The translations under genes and the position numbers were made by a program. From assembly GCA_030063045.1 (NCBI GenBank), contig JAQSEB010000186.1, positions 525,776-589,775 of the forward strand: 64,000 nt of DNA. Direction: 5' to 3'. Source of the DNA: Pratylenchus scribneri. Lineage: Eukaryota > Nematoda > Chromadorea > Rhabditida > Pratylenchidae. Shown here one piece after another: positions 14,159-25,100 of the stretch. The notes under the pieces were generated by a model that made no database searches, was not told the DNA's origin, and saw only the letters and a program-made list of their open reading frames with translations. The number at the start of each line of letters is the position of its first letter. Position 1 is the stretch's first letter.

Positions 14159-15325
14159 TTATTCATTCGGATTTTCCACTTCTCCTATTGTGCTGCTATT
14201 TTGTGTTTCTTTGGTAATTTTAATTTTCCTCCTCTTTCTTTTCTTCTTTTTGCCATTTTCAACTGATGAATTTGCTTCAGATGATTCCGCATGTTTTTCT
14301 CCCATTGATTTTTTCGGCGGATTGTTGACCTTTTTCTGCTGATTGCCAAATGCGCCGGCCACTCCACCTTTGGAATTGCACACCGTTGATTTTTTCTTCT
14401 TTTTACATGACAATGGATTTGGGCCTTTGGCCTTTCTCATCCGATGCTTTTTTATTATATATTCGTCCATTTCCGCTTCCTTCAATTGACGGACTTTTTC
14501 CAATTCCATTGGTTTTTTGAGCTGCGCTTCTATTTGGCTCTGATCCGAAGGCTAAATATTATTTTATTATTAATATAATTTTTATTTTTCGATAATACTT
14601 TCTCCAAAAGGATTGTATTATAGCGAATGGACATTAATGGGATGCCTCTAAGTTCTCGCAATTTTTCAAGCAATGAATCATCCTAAAATTAATTTATAAA
14701 AAAAATATTTATATAAAAATATTTTCTCCTAAAATTTGAACCTGAGTGGCGACAAAATATTTCGTCGCTTTGCCCACATTTTCATCGTTGACCCCATCCA
14801 TCCATGGCCTTTTTGACCTCCTTGCCAAATGTGCAATGCATTCCGCCGCAGTTCTCACCGGCCTATGTGGACATTTTGCAATGCGAAATTGTTGAGCAAT
14901 AACATGGGCGCCATGCAGTGGTTTGCCAAGTTGTTCTGAAAATGGATAGTATGGAAAATTAATTATATTTATAAATAAATAATTGTTAATATGTTTTTTT
15001 GATTAATTTAAGAATTTGGAATAATTTGTAAAAAAAATAAGGGAAATTTGATTATAAATTTTGATTTTTTATGTCGAAATATTCAAAATTCTCACAATTA
15101 ATAAAAATAATTAACCAATTCATTCAAAACGCATTCCGTGACGAATATTTCCGCCTGAGTATCGGCCAAATATTTGGGCATTTGTTCGTGTAAATTGATT
15201 TTATTCTGCAGTGCTGCCTGACAAAATGTGCCATCCAACAAAATTGAATATGGGGGAATGTAGCCAAAATTGTAACGGAAAAATGTCAAGGAACGGGCTG
15301 CTCTCTTCAGCCGTTTAACTTTCAT
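14159..15325 (-). CDS. UTP23: rRNA-processing protein UTP23 (PIN-fold, Fcf1/Utp23 family)
   Basis: UTP23 is a nucleolar protein of the small-subunit processome. It is needed for early pre-rRNA cleavage and for snR30/U17 snoRNA release. Four exons can be read on the minus strand: about 15325-15116 (start MKVKRLKRAARS, with LLDGTFCQAALQNKINL), 14935-14742 (GAHVIAQQFRIAKCPH, ending YFVATQ), 14682-14599 (GIPLMSIRYNTILLEK) and 14551-14159 (family signature GPNPLSCKKKKK, then a lysine-rich tail, stop TAA). The product is about 293 residues, a little longer than the roughly 250 of vertebrate UTP23. The three introns are about 180, 59 and 47 nt. One oddity is that exons 1 and 2 stay in frame only if one more G of exon 1 is kept than a GT donor at 15115 allows. 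The gene lies inside the 130-bp satellite. The family assignment is secure, but functionality is uncertain because of the donor. Confidence 0.9.
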
Positions 15326-15352
15326 TTTTTACTCTCTAATTGCTTTGTTTCG

Positions 15353-15360
15353 CTGAAAAT
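15353..15360 (-). promoter_or_regulatory. 3' splice acceptor 27 nt upstream of the UTP23 start
   Basis: On the minus strand an A/T tract ends in ATTTTCAG, followed by 27 nt and then the UTP23 ATG at 15325. This is the typical nematode acceptor. With no obvious upstream exon, it is a good candidate for spliced-leader trans-splicing. A 5'UTR intron is the alternative. Confidence 0.5.
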
Positions 15361-15599
15361 TATTTTTATTAATTTTTTTTCGGAAGCAGCCAATCAAATA
15401 TTCAAATTCCACTCGGCAATCGTTTTTTGGATTTTCTCTTCTCTCTTTGTCACTAACCGTAAATTTCAGTATAAATTTAATAAAAAATTACTCAGAATTT
15501 TATAAGACGAAACCTCTTTTGTGCAGGAACTAAGAATTCAGCAAATTTAAGTAGGAAAAAAATATTTTTTTTTAATTGATTCTGCAAAATAAAATTTAT

Positions 15600-15745
15600 T
15601 TAAACTTAATCTGACATTTTTATCTCAATCCGACAAAAATTGCATTTTTTGATATTTTAAACCGGTTTGCAAACCACCCGTTGCCCAGATCTCAAAACTA
15701 ATGTCATTTTTGAATTCTCCGTTAAAAATTCCCTATATATACTAA
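15600..15745 (-). repeat. Inverted satellite copy upstream of UTP23
   Basis: The core AACCGGTTTGCAAACC at 15660-15675 and the flanking reversed satellite segments (TTTTTGAATTCTCC) show one unit in the opposite orientation to all others. The 15361-15600 gap before it holds only A/T-rich sequence and the presumed UTP23 upstream region. Confidence 0.75.
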
Positions 15746-15954
15746 TTTAAAACTTAATCTGATAAAAACTTAAAAAATTATATTTTTCCTTGCAAACCAT
15801 AAAATTTTTTTCCTAAGAAAAGCAGAAAAACTTCCCATTTTTCATTTAATTATCGTTATCGGTCATAGGTCAGTAATGATTTATTGGCTGATTTCGGAAT
15901 AGAACTAATTTTTGGAATGTGGGGAGGGCTGCGTTCGCGCACTTCCCCACTTAA

Positions 15955-16215
15955 ATGCTTTGGAGGGTTTTGAATATGGCGAATCTAAATATGTCATCAA
16001 TTTTTAGATCCGCGCAACGAGTGGTTTACAAACCGGTTCAAAAAAAGTTCAAAAATGCGAATTTTTTCTGATTGAGGTGAAAATTGAGATTTGGGGGTTT
16101 TCGAATATAGAGAATTCAAAAATGGGAGTATTTTATTAATCTGCGCAAATACCAGTTTGCAAACCGGTTTAAAAATACCTAAAAATGAAAATATGATCAG
16201 ATTGAGGTGAAAATT
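15955..16215 (+). repeat. 130-bp satellite, middle cluster (2 units)
   Basis: Two diverged units have cores at 16023 (one substitution, GGTTTACAAACCGGTT) and 16154 (AGTTTGCAAACCGGTT), 131 bp apart. They share the GAATTC-AAAATG and ATCTGCGCA segments. The 16216-16480 sequence after them is A/T-rich with nothing identifiable. Confidence 0.85.
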
Positions 16216-16479
16216 TACAATTTGTCCTTTTTATTTTTTATTTATTTTTGGAATGTTAGTTTTTTTATTATTAAGTTTTTTTGATTCGTAACAATAGCAA
16301 ATATAAACATAATAACTATCAGATATTATTGACACATTAATAATTTTTTAACAAACTTATAAGCTTTTTATGATTTCCAACAAACTTCCATTTAATTCAC
16401 ATAAAATTAAAAATTTTAGATCCACAAATTAATTAATCAATAAATCTATATTGGAAAAACAAACAACATACAGCAACAA

Positions 16480-16796
16480 CAGGGAACGACGAACATTTTT
16501 GTAATAAATTGTGAATGGACCGCCAATGAATCAATGGCGAATAACAAGGTTTATAAAACAGAATAAAAATATACAATTAATTAATTTAAATTTGACTTCA
16601 ACAAATAATATGATCGCACAAATGTTTGGATGAACAAAAACAAATTGGTGAACATTTGGTTTTGGAAACTTCCTTGGACTGGACAATGGAAGACAATTGC
16701 GACTCAAATTGGCACAATCCTGAGGATGCCTATGCATTTGTGCACGCATTCGATGAACTCATTGTGGAATTGGTGGCGAAAAATTTTGTTAAATGA
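16480..16796 (+). pseudogene. Unidentified gene fragment between satellite clusters
   Basis: A plus-strand frame open from 16614 to TGA at 16794 encodes a protein-like C-terminus (PEDAYAFVHAFDELIVELVA). Upstream, 16505-16550 could be an exon ending at a GTTTAT donor, but there is no AG acceptor between the two. No intact gene can be assembled. The family is not recognised. It may be a passenger or remnant in the satellite block. Confidence 0.3.
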
Positions 16797-16809
16797 TTGA
16801 AGGTTTATG

Positions 16810-17690
16810 TGAAATTTGGTATTCATAAGTTTATTGGATATGGGGAATTCAAAAATGGAATCATTTTTTGATAAGCCAGCGGGTGGTTTGTTAACCGGTT
16901 CAAAACAGCTCCAAAAATGGAAATTTTGTCTGATTGAGATGAAATTTGGAACTCAGGGGTTTTCGGATATAGCGAATCCAAAAATGATATTAATTTTTTT
17001 GATCTGCGCAATAGGTGGTTTCAAACCGGTTCAAAAATTCAGAAATAGAATTATGGTCTGATTGGGATGAAAATTGAGATTAGGTGGATTTAGGGTAGGG
17101 GAATTCAATTATGATATTAACTTTTGGGATCCGCACTATGGGTGGTTTTCAAACGGTTTAAAAAGTTCAAAAATTGGAAATTTTGTTAAAATGAATATTT
17201 TCGGGTATGGAGATTTCAAAAATGCCATTAGTTTTGTGATATGCGCAATGTATGGTTTCCAAACCGGTTCAAAACATGCCAAAAGTGGAAATTTTGTCGG
17301 AATGAGATGAAATTAGGGACTTGGGGGTTTTCGGGTATGGAGATTTCAAAAATGCCATTAGTATTGTGATATGCGCAATGTATGGTTTCCAAACCGGTTC
17401 AAAATATGCCAAAAGTGGAAATTTTGTCGGAATGAAATGAAATTAGGGACTTGGGGGTTTTCGGGTATGGAGATTTCAAAAATGGCATTTGTTTTGAGAT
17501 CCGCACAATGGGTAGTTTGCAAACCGGTTCAAAACGTGCCAAAAGTGGAAATTTTGTCGGAATAAGATGAAATTAGGGACTTGGGGGTTTTCGGGTATGG
17601 AGATTTCAAAAATGGCATTTGTTTTGAGATCCGCACAATGGGTAGTTTGCAAACCGGTTCAAAAAATTCAAAAGGGTGAATTCTGATTGG
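16810..17690 (+). repeat. 130-bp satellite, right cluster (7 units, the last four nearly identical)
   Basis: Cores, several degenerate, occur at 16885, 17017, 17144, 17254, 17384, 17514 and 17644. The last four are exactly 130 bp apart. These four differ at only a few positions, for example GGTTTCCAAACC in two and AGTTTGCAAACC in two. That indicates recent local amplification, whereas the left cluster is older and more diverged. Apparent proteins in this interval are the repeat read in frame. Confidence 0.9.
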
Positions 17691-17859
17691 GGGTTATATG
17701 TAATCTATTTTATGCAATTGTTTTTGTAATTGATTAATTGAAAGCCCTCATTTTAATGTAGGGTCTCTCCTCATGGAGTGTACACATTTTGGCTATTGCA
17801 TAATTTTTATTATGCTAATAAAATTCTCACTTCATCTATTTTGAAAAAGCCTCTTGCTG

Positions 17860-18470
17860 TGTAGGGGATCACGTTAAAAACCCCGGGGCGTCCGGAAGCC
17901 GCGGAGCTTGCTGTGCTGATGGCCATTAGGGAAGGGAATGACGGCTCGGTCTTATGACCTGTGGCCTACCGCCCGGCATCTCAGCGTATGCAGCTCACCC
18001 TCCCTTTGTTTACTACCGCCTAGCGGTTTAAGGTAGCAATGTGGAGGGGCGGTGGATGGCTTCTATCAGCTCAACCTGTTAGATTGGTCCTCAACCTAGC
18101 CCGTGGGGTGGATTGCCAAGCCCACTCTTACCTGCCCACTTCTCTCTGGACATGTCTTGGTTCGGGGGAAGTGAGGTGCACTGCACCGAGTGGTACGCGG
18201 TAAGAGTAACCAGGTGGGCGCGGCCTGGAGGCAATCGAGTCAATGGCATCTAAGGTTGGCGGGACCGAGGAATGCTAAACTCAACATCCCGGACGTACGA
18301 TAACCCCCGAAGCTATCAACTCATCCTGCATGGTGGGGCGTGTAGTGGAAGGGGTGGCCGGTCCTTAAAACGTGGCTATGTAGCTGGGTAGCTTACTCAG
18401 CTGGGGCTTAGTACCCCAAAAACGGACCCTTCTAACACGGCTGCGTCACTTTGTTTTTTTGGTCTAAATA
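17860..18470 (+). other. G+C-rich non-coding block in the Helitron A leader
   Basis: About 600 bp of conspicuously G+C-rich sequence has no long open frame and sharp edges against its surroundings. It contains GGGGCGTCCGGAAGCCGCGG near 17884 and several short inverted repeats (for example ACCGCCTAGCGGT near 18015). It resembles the leader of a non-LTR retrotransposon or a structured 5' leader. I cannot name a family, and it may be a separate insertion carried by the Helitron. Confidence 0.4.
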
Positions 18471-18570
18471 ACTTGGCCATTTTTCAATCGATTTTTCGTG
18501 TTTAGAGGGAAAGTTTTTGGGGTTGTCCCAGCAACCCGCCACTTGGTATATCAATCAATTTCATTCAATA

Positions 18571-18652
18571 GTATGGGATGATTTGATGAAGACCGTAACC
18601 ATTTGGCGTGGGGAGTAAGCATCCAATAGGTCTTCATCAAATCATTCTATAC
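18571..18652. repeat. 24-bp inverted repeat with 34-nt loop
   Basis: Arms 18571-18594 and 18629-18652 pair over 24 positions with two mismatches. The central 17 bp (ATGATTTGATGAAGACC) are perfect. Outside them, GGTATATC near 18545 and GATATACT near 18654 could extend the stem imperfectly. It lies about 530 bp before the Helitron start codon. Confidence 0.75.
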
Positions 18653-18714
18653 GATATACTGGCAAACGACATCCACTATGGAAACTGAAAAGGGAAGTGG
18701 TGGAAGCTAAATAG

Positions 18715-18732
18715 TTTTTGCTTCGGCAAAAA
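18715..18732 (+). other. UUCG-capped hairpin in the leader
   Basis: TTTTTGC-TTCG-GCAAAAA is a seven-base-pair stem closed by the very stable UUCG tetraloop. It is in the untranslated leader of Helitron A. Its role is unknown. A second short stem, ATTGCTT/AAGCAAT, is at 19041-19062. Confidence 0.45.
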
Positions 18733-19186
18733 TGAATAGGATACCAGTCTTAGCATCTATGCAGAGGTGTATAAAAATTGTGCATTGTTTTAGCACAAAT
18801 ATGGTCACGAGGTCCACCCATTCCTCCGTACACGTCCCCGTCGTGTGCACCGGATACCCCTTATGGGGTAACTGAGATACGGTTTAAAATATGGGTTTGT
18901 GATATGGGAAACATAATGGAGGCCCGCTCATATCTAATGGGCCCAAAATTCTATTCTATTCCGAAATCGGTCAAGTCCAATTGTGTGGTTTGGTGTTTTA
19001 ATATTATATTAACAAAAGTCTAATTTCCCCTTAATTTAAGATTGCTTCGTGCTATAAGCAATTGTCAACGACGACTACAAGCAACAGGAGCAGCGATCAG
19101 GTAAAGTTTGACGCAGAAAACAGATAAGTTTGAAGCAGAGAAAGTAAGTTTAAATTGGTAAGTTATAAACAGAAATTGTATATATA

Positions 19187-22100
19187 ATGCCACGAAAGAA
19201 GACAGGAAGTAGTTTTAGTTCGAGAAAAATGGTAAATTATAATAAGAAAAAGAAAGAAAAGTCTGAAGAGGAAAATAATGAAATGAATGATTCTCAAGAA
19301 TTGGAAGGTGTTGAAAATTTGGAAAATGAAATTGTAAATAGTGACATTAATTCGGAAAATAATAGTGAATTGAACGCAGAACAAGATCATGACTCATTAA
19401 GTATCTCTTCCATAAATTCAAATCAGACTCCATTTAATCGTAAGAGAAAACGTTCTCACTTAACACCATTCATAGGCGGGTTGAATTTACAATCAACACA
19501 GCCCCCTAAAAGACGTTCTGATAGAATAGCAAATAAACGTACATCTATGCCACCGCCAACTGGGACAGTGAAACGTTCCCTCCGAAGTGTAAGCACTCGA
19601 CGTTCTCTCTCACCAGTACAACAGAACATTATAAATCCTGATGTATTTACATGTTGGGAACTTCCGGATCCACAAGATCCCCTTCTAATAATCGATCAGT
19701 ATCCACTTGATCTTAATAATAGAGAACAATCAGCTGAGGCATTCCAAATTCAAAATTCAAGCTTAGCACAAGCTAGAGAATTACAAAGAATAATAAATGC
19801 TCACAATAATAGGCGATTCAGAAATGAAGATTTAAGCAAACATATGGATTTTTTTTGCGTTTGTGCTTATTTGGAGTGGTTGAAGGAGCTTTTAGAGTTA
19901 TATGTACCTGTAGATGAACGATGCCAAGTTACAATTGTGAGAAAATTTGCAGGAGATCTAATGGCAAGACTACTGAATGATCCACAAGTACATACACATG
20001 AATTGCTCTATGGATCACCAGAACTTTCTGAATATATTATCATTCCATATTTGAACATCCATGGACGAAACTTTGAACAAAGTGGGGGTCATTACGGCCT
20101 GGGCATATATGAACGTGATGGTGGTCGGTTAATGTATTTTGATTCGTTGGAAATGGAAAATGGGGTTGATGTTAGACTGAAAATGCAAGAAGTTTTGAAT
20201 ACAATTTATGCACCAGATGCCAGAGATTTGCATCCTCCATTGGTTATCACCGATTTTGTTTATTGTCAGGCGAATTTATTTCAAGTTAACCGGCAAAATG
20301 ATGGTTTCTCATGTGGTTTCTTTGTTTGTTTGAATGCCGAAATGTTTCTTTTCAATGCAAGGCATACTCAATTAGAATCTATGCAAATACCAAACTTTGA
20401 TATTGTTCATTATTCAGCCAAAGTTTTGAATGTTGTTCAAAAATTATTGCAGAATATTTTTGTTCCATATGTTCCATTTATTCCCGAGGGCTTTACATTA
20501 GGTCAACATTTCGTGGATATTATTCCTTCAAGACCATTTCCTCTGATACAACAACCACCAAATATAAACCAACAGTTTATTCACGAAAATGAATCACATA
20601 ATGAGAATCTTGACAATAGTATCATTTCAACACAAAATACTTCAGCAAAAAGGGGAACACTTTATAGAACACGGATTAATCAGTATAAACGGAAAAGAAC
20701 TGAAAGAATGAAAAGAACAAAAGGTTCATGTGATGGCAAATTACACCCAGGATGGGGTTGTGGTTCGTTAGTGGCTTTGGAAAAAGAGTGTCCATTTGCT
20801 TTGGGAGAATATTATAATGTCGGTTCATTCACAGAATTGTGTTCATTTTGTGATGCTTTATTGCTTCCAAAGGAAAAATGTCCATGTGGAGGGAAATTCA
20901 AATTTAAACCACAAGAATACGATCCGTTACCATTACTTTTCCTCAAATCGCCAAGTAATAATGACCACGTTGGAGCAAAATATTTCAAATCGAATGCCAC
21001 ATTGTATAACACCCTATTACAATTCGCTTCGGTTACTTATCATTCAAAAGGTTCTGCTGTTCAAAGACAGCCTCCTGTTTGCAAAATTAATGGGAAAACT
21101 ACGCACCAGCTTGGTCCTCTCATTTCCGGACCAAATCATCCTCCAGCATTCCAAGGTCTTTATATTAGAGACGAAGTTGAAGCAGAAAATAGGAGAAAAG
21201 ATATCGTTCAAAATAATAATTTGGGAGATGATGCTTTGTCAAGAATTGATTTTGCATTGTTAGGTCAACTTGATAGAATGTTACGTGAATGTAATCCAAT
21301 TGCAAAAGATTTGAAAAAGGGATTCGATTATTATGAACATATTGTTAGTGAAGCTATTGCAAAAAATGAAAAAATCCCTGAAATTGAAATGAGAATACTT
21401 AGTCGCAGGGAAGTTCCTCAAGCTCTTCTTGATCCTACAATTCACCCTCATCAAATGAATACCACAATGAATCCTCTCGAAGTTTCAGCTATTTGGATTT
21501 CGGGTCAAGGCGAACCACCAAATTCCCAAGGGACAAAAGTTGTGTTACATGGTGATGGTCTTAGGCAGCTCAAATATTACGATCCAAATGTTGCCCCACT
21601 CTGTTATCCACTAATTCATCCAAGGGGTGAGCAATTCTTTCATGACAAAATTAAGTTAAATGATGACATTGATGATGAAGAATTATTGGAAGAAATTGAT
21701 GATGAGCTTGGATTTGTTTCGCCAACTATAATAAACGATGTTGATACTATGGATGATGGTTTGGGAACGAGAGCTGAAGTGATGGAAGATGAAGAAGGAA
21801 TGGAAATCGATGATATACAGGGAACATTGGATCAAAATAGACCGAAGAAAAAGGGTAATGTGGGTCGAAAAAAATTTGCTTCACGACGACAAGTTCTTCG
21901 ATCCTTCTTACATTTACGTCCTCGAAATAAATTGAACCCTGAAAAAATTTCTCTTTGCGAACATCCTCTTTGGGGTTGTAGGAAATTAGCACAAAAATGG
22001 TTGTTGGATCAAGTTTGGACTTTGGAAGCCCAAGAAGCCGATTATATTAAGAAGCATGTTCAGCAAAATTTGCGTTGGGAACTGCCATCAAAATTCATTG

Positions 22101-25100
22101 AAGCAATTAAAAAGGGTTTAAAACCACATCAAAAGTTAGGTCACGTTTTCAAAGCTCCAAAAACTTGGAAAGGTTTTCCTCAACATATGTCTCAGGCTTA
22201 TACAAAAGCGATGGCGATTTTTAGAAGATTTGGGAAACCCACATTTATGGTTACTTTTACGGGAAATCCAAAATGGAAAGAAGTGACTGATGCAATGTAT
22301 GATGATGGACAAATATGTGCAGATCGTCCCGATATAATTTGTCGAGTATTTGAACAAAAGGTCAAAAGAATTAGGGAAAAATTGGAAAACGAAGGATTAC
22401 TTGGTGAATGCATTGCACATGTTGAAAGTCGAGAATTCCAAGATAAGGGATGTCCTCATTTTCATAAATTGTTAATTATTGATCCTGATTCGCTTGCTCC
22501 CGGTGGTGACATAAATTCGGCTGAATTTGTCGATGGATATATTTCTGCTGAAATCCCAGAGTGGCCAACAGAAGAAGACAAGAAAAATAGACCAGAATGG
22601 GCAGAAATGCAAATAAAATATCGTAAATTGGTTGAAAAATGCATGATTCATTCATGCACAGAAGATTCAATTTGTCGAAGAGATGGTCGATGTTCAAAAG
22701 GTTTTCCTAAACCATTCTCTGAACAAACTATTGTTCATGATAATCGTCCAGTAGTTTATAGAAGGCGAAATAATGGTGTTACTGTTCAAAAAAAGGTTGG
22801 AAATGTGATTAGAGAATTCGATAATCGATATGTTGTTCCACACAACCGGCGTTTACTTCTTGATTTTGAATGTCATACTAATGTTGAAAGAATTTGGGGT
22901 CTGGGAGCTGGAAAATATGCTCTAAAATACGTCACAAAGGGAGGGGAAGTTGCATATGTAATTATATCCGCAAAAACGGGTAGACCTGTCAATACAAGAA
23001 CCCAACAAGTACAAAATCCATGTCAACAATCGAATCAAGACCAATCGCAAGATGAAATTGTTATCTTTGATGAATTTGAACAGATCTTTCAAACTCAGTT
23101 TATGACACCACAAGAAGCATGGACTCGATTGAATTCCGTTCCAATTGTGCGACTTTCACACACAGTTTACCATTTATCAGTTCATAAACCTGGGTGTGAT
23201 ATGATTATCTATCCGGAAGGAAGGGAAATCGAAGTTGCACAGAGGGCTCATTTGAAAGGAAGGAATAGCAAATTTATTGGTTATATGAATTTATGCAAAA
23301 TTGATGAAGATGCAAGGGAATTTTCATTTGAAGAAATTTGTACAAAATATGTCTGGCATAAGGATAAAAAAGATGTGGTTGGTTTAAAAGGGATTTGGCT
23401 TCCAGAAAAAAGGTCACGATCAGGAGTTGTTGGAAATATTTACACGGTTTATCCCACTGATCCTGAATTGTTTGCCATTAGGATTCTTGCCATTCATAGA
23501 AAAGGGTATACTTCATTTGATGAACTTAGAACAGTGAATGGAGTGCTACATAAAACATTTGTCGAAGCCGCGCGAGCTTTGGGTTTGATTGATGATATTG
23601 AGCTATGGAGAGCAACAATGCAGGAGGTATGTGACCATGTCAAAAGCCGTCAACAAATTGCTCGATTTTTTGCCCAATTAGTATTATTCAGTTGTCAATT
23701 ATATGCAAAAGAACTCTTTGAAGAATTTCTTTCCTACATGATTGGTAGCCCACTAGAAAATTTGAGTGATGCAACAATAGATTTGCGTGTTGAAAAGCTT
23801 TTGCGTTACATTTCCTATTTTTTCGCGCAGGCTAACCGATCAAACAAGGATTTTGGACTACCTGAGCCCAAGTCTCACAATCCGCAAGAAGATATCGATG
23901 ATTTCTATTTTGGCGATGATAATACGAATAATGATGGTGGTCAAACAAAAGGTTCACGTAAATACGCACTATTAAATGACGAGCAGAAAGAAGTTATCGA
24001 TACACTTGAAAGGGTTTCTGATGAAATTCGTTCTAATCCTGGAGATGAGGACATCCAGAGACTTTATTTTCTTAGTGGTGGTGGCGGACATGGTAAATCA
24101 TTTACAATTGAAACACTTTTACTGCGTGCGCGTGAATCCAAATCAACACAAAGAAGGCATATTTTACCAACAGCGTCCACAGGAATAGCAGCTTCGATCC
24201 TTAGCGGAGCTACCACATTACATAGTGCTTTTAGATTACCATTGTCGCGCAACGCTAATGATACACCGAATATTCGGTGGCAAGAGCTCCAGGGTCAAAG
24301 GATTAGGGCAGCGGAAATTTTAATCATTGATGAAATCAGTATGGTAGAAACAAGATTAATTGAGATGGTCGATAGAAGTTGTCGTGATTTGGAATCACAT
24401 TATAAAAAACGAAAAATGCCATTTGGCGGAAAAGTCGTTTTGATCGTTGGAGATTGGACTCAATTACTGCCGGTAATCCGAGGGTATTCGATTCAACAAC
24501 AAGCTTTGGCATCATTTCGTTCATCAGAAATGTATAAACTATTTAAAGAATTCATCTTGACTCAAAATATGAGAATGACACCTGGGCAAGAAAAATACAA
24601 AAAGTTTGCTGATGATGTTGGATATGGTCGAAATTTCATTCAAGTAAATGGCTTAGATACAGATAGGGTTGAGATCCCCGATTTTATCCGGACAGTAAGT
24701 ATCGCTAATGAATTTTTAGATGAAGTCTTTCCGCAGAATATTTGTGATCTTGCACTCAGTCGAAATCCTTTTGACCAAGCTTCCTTTGCATAAAATGTCA
24801 TTTTATCCACCACCAATGTTATGGTTGATCAATTCAATGAACAAATTCTCGAACGAATTCCAGGTCAAAGCCGTGAATATCTTTCTATTGATAAGCCTAT
24901 ATTGGAGAACCCTCTTGATACGGTATATCAAGCAGACCGCCAACAAGAAAATTTGAACCAAGTCGAGTCAGGTTCATTGCCACGCCATAGTTTAAAGTTG
25001 AAAAAAGGAGCTGTTGTAATGCTATTGCGCAATATTGCGGTTCAATTTGGTCTTTGCAATGGTACGCGATTTATTGTGGATGAAATGGGGGAGAATGTGA

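Noticed and set aside
16816..17565. Several ORFs of 60-80 codons in the satellite on both strands
   Set aside because: They repeat with the 130-bp unit and encode the same phrases each time, so they are the satellite read in frame and not genes.
18778..19023. 81-codon ORF in the Helitron A leader
   Set aside because: It spans inverted repeats and shows no domain or biased composition. It is treated as leader sequence.
20796..24956. Overlapping ORFs of 60-155 codons in other frames of the Helitron A gene
   Set aside because: They are shadows of the long frame, which has unmistakable Rep and helicase motifs.
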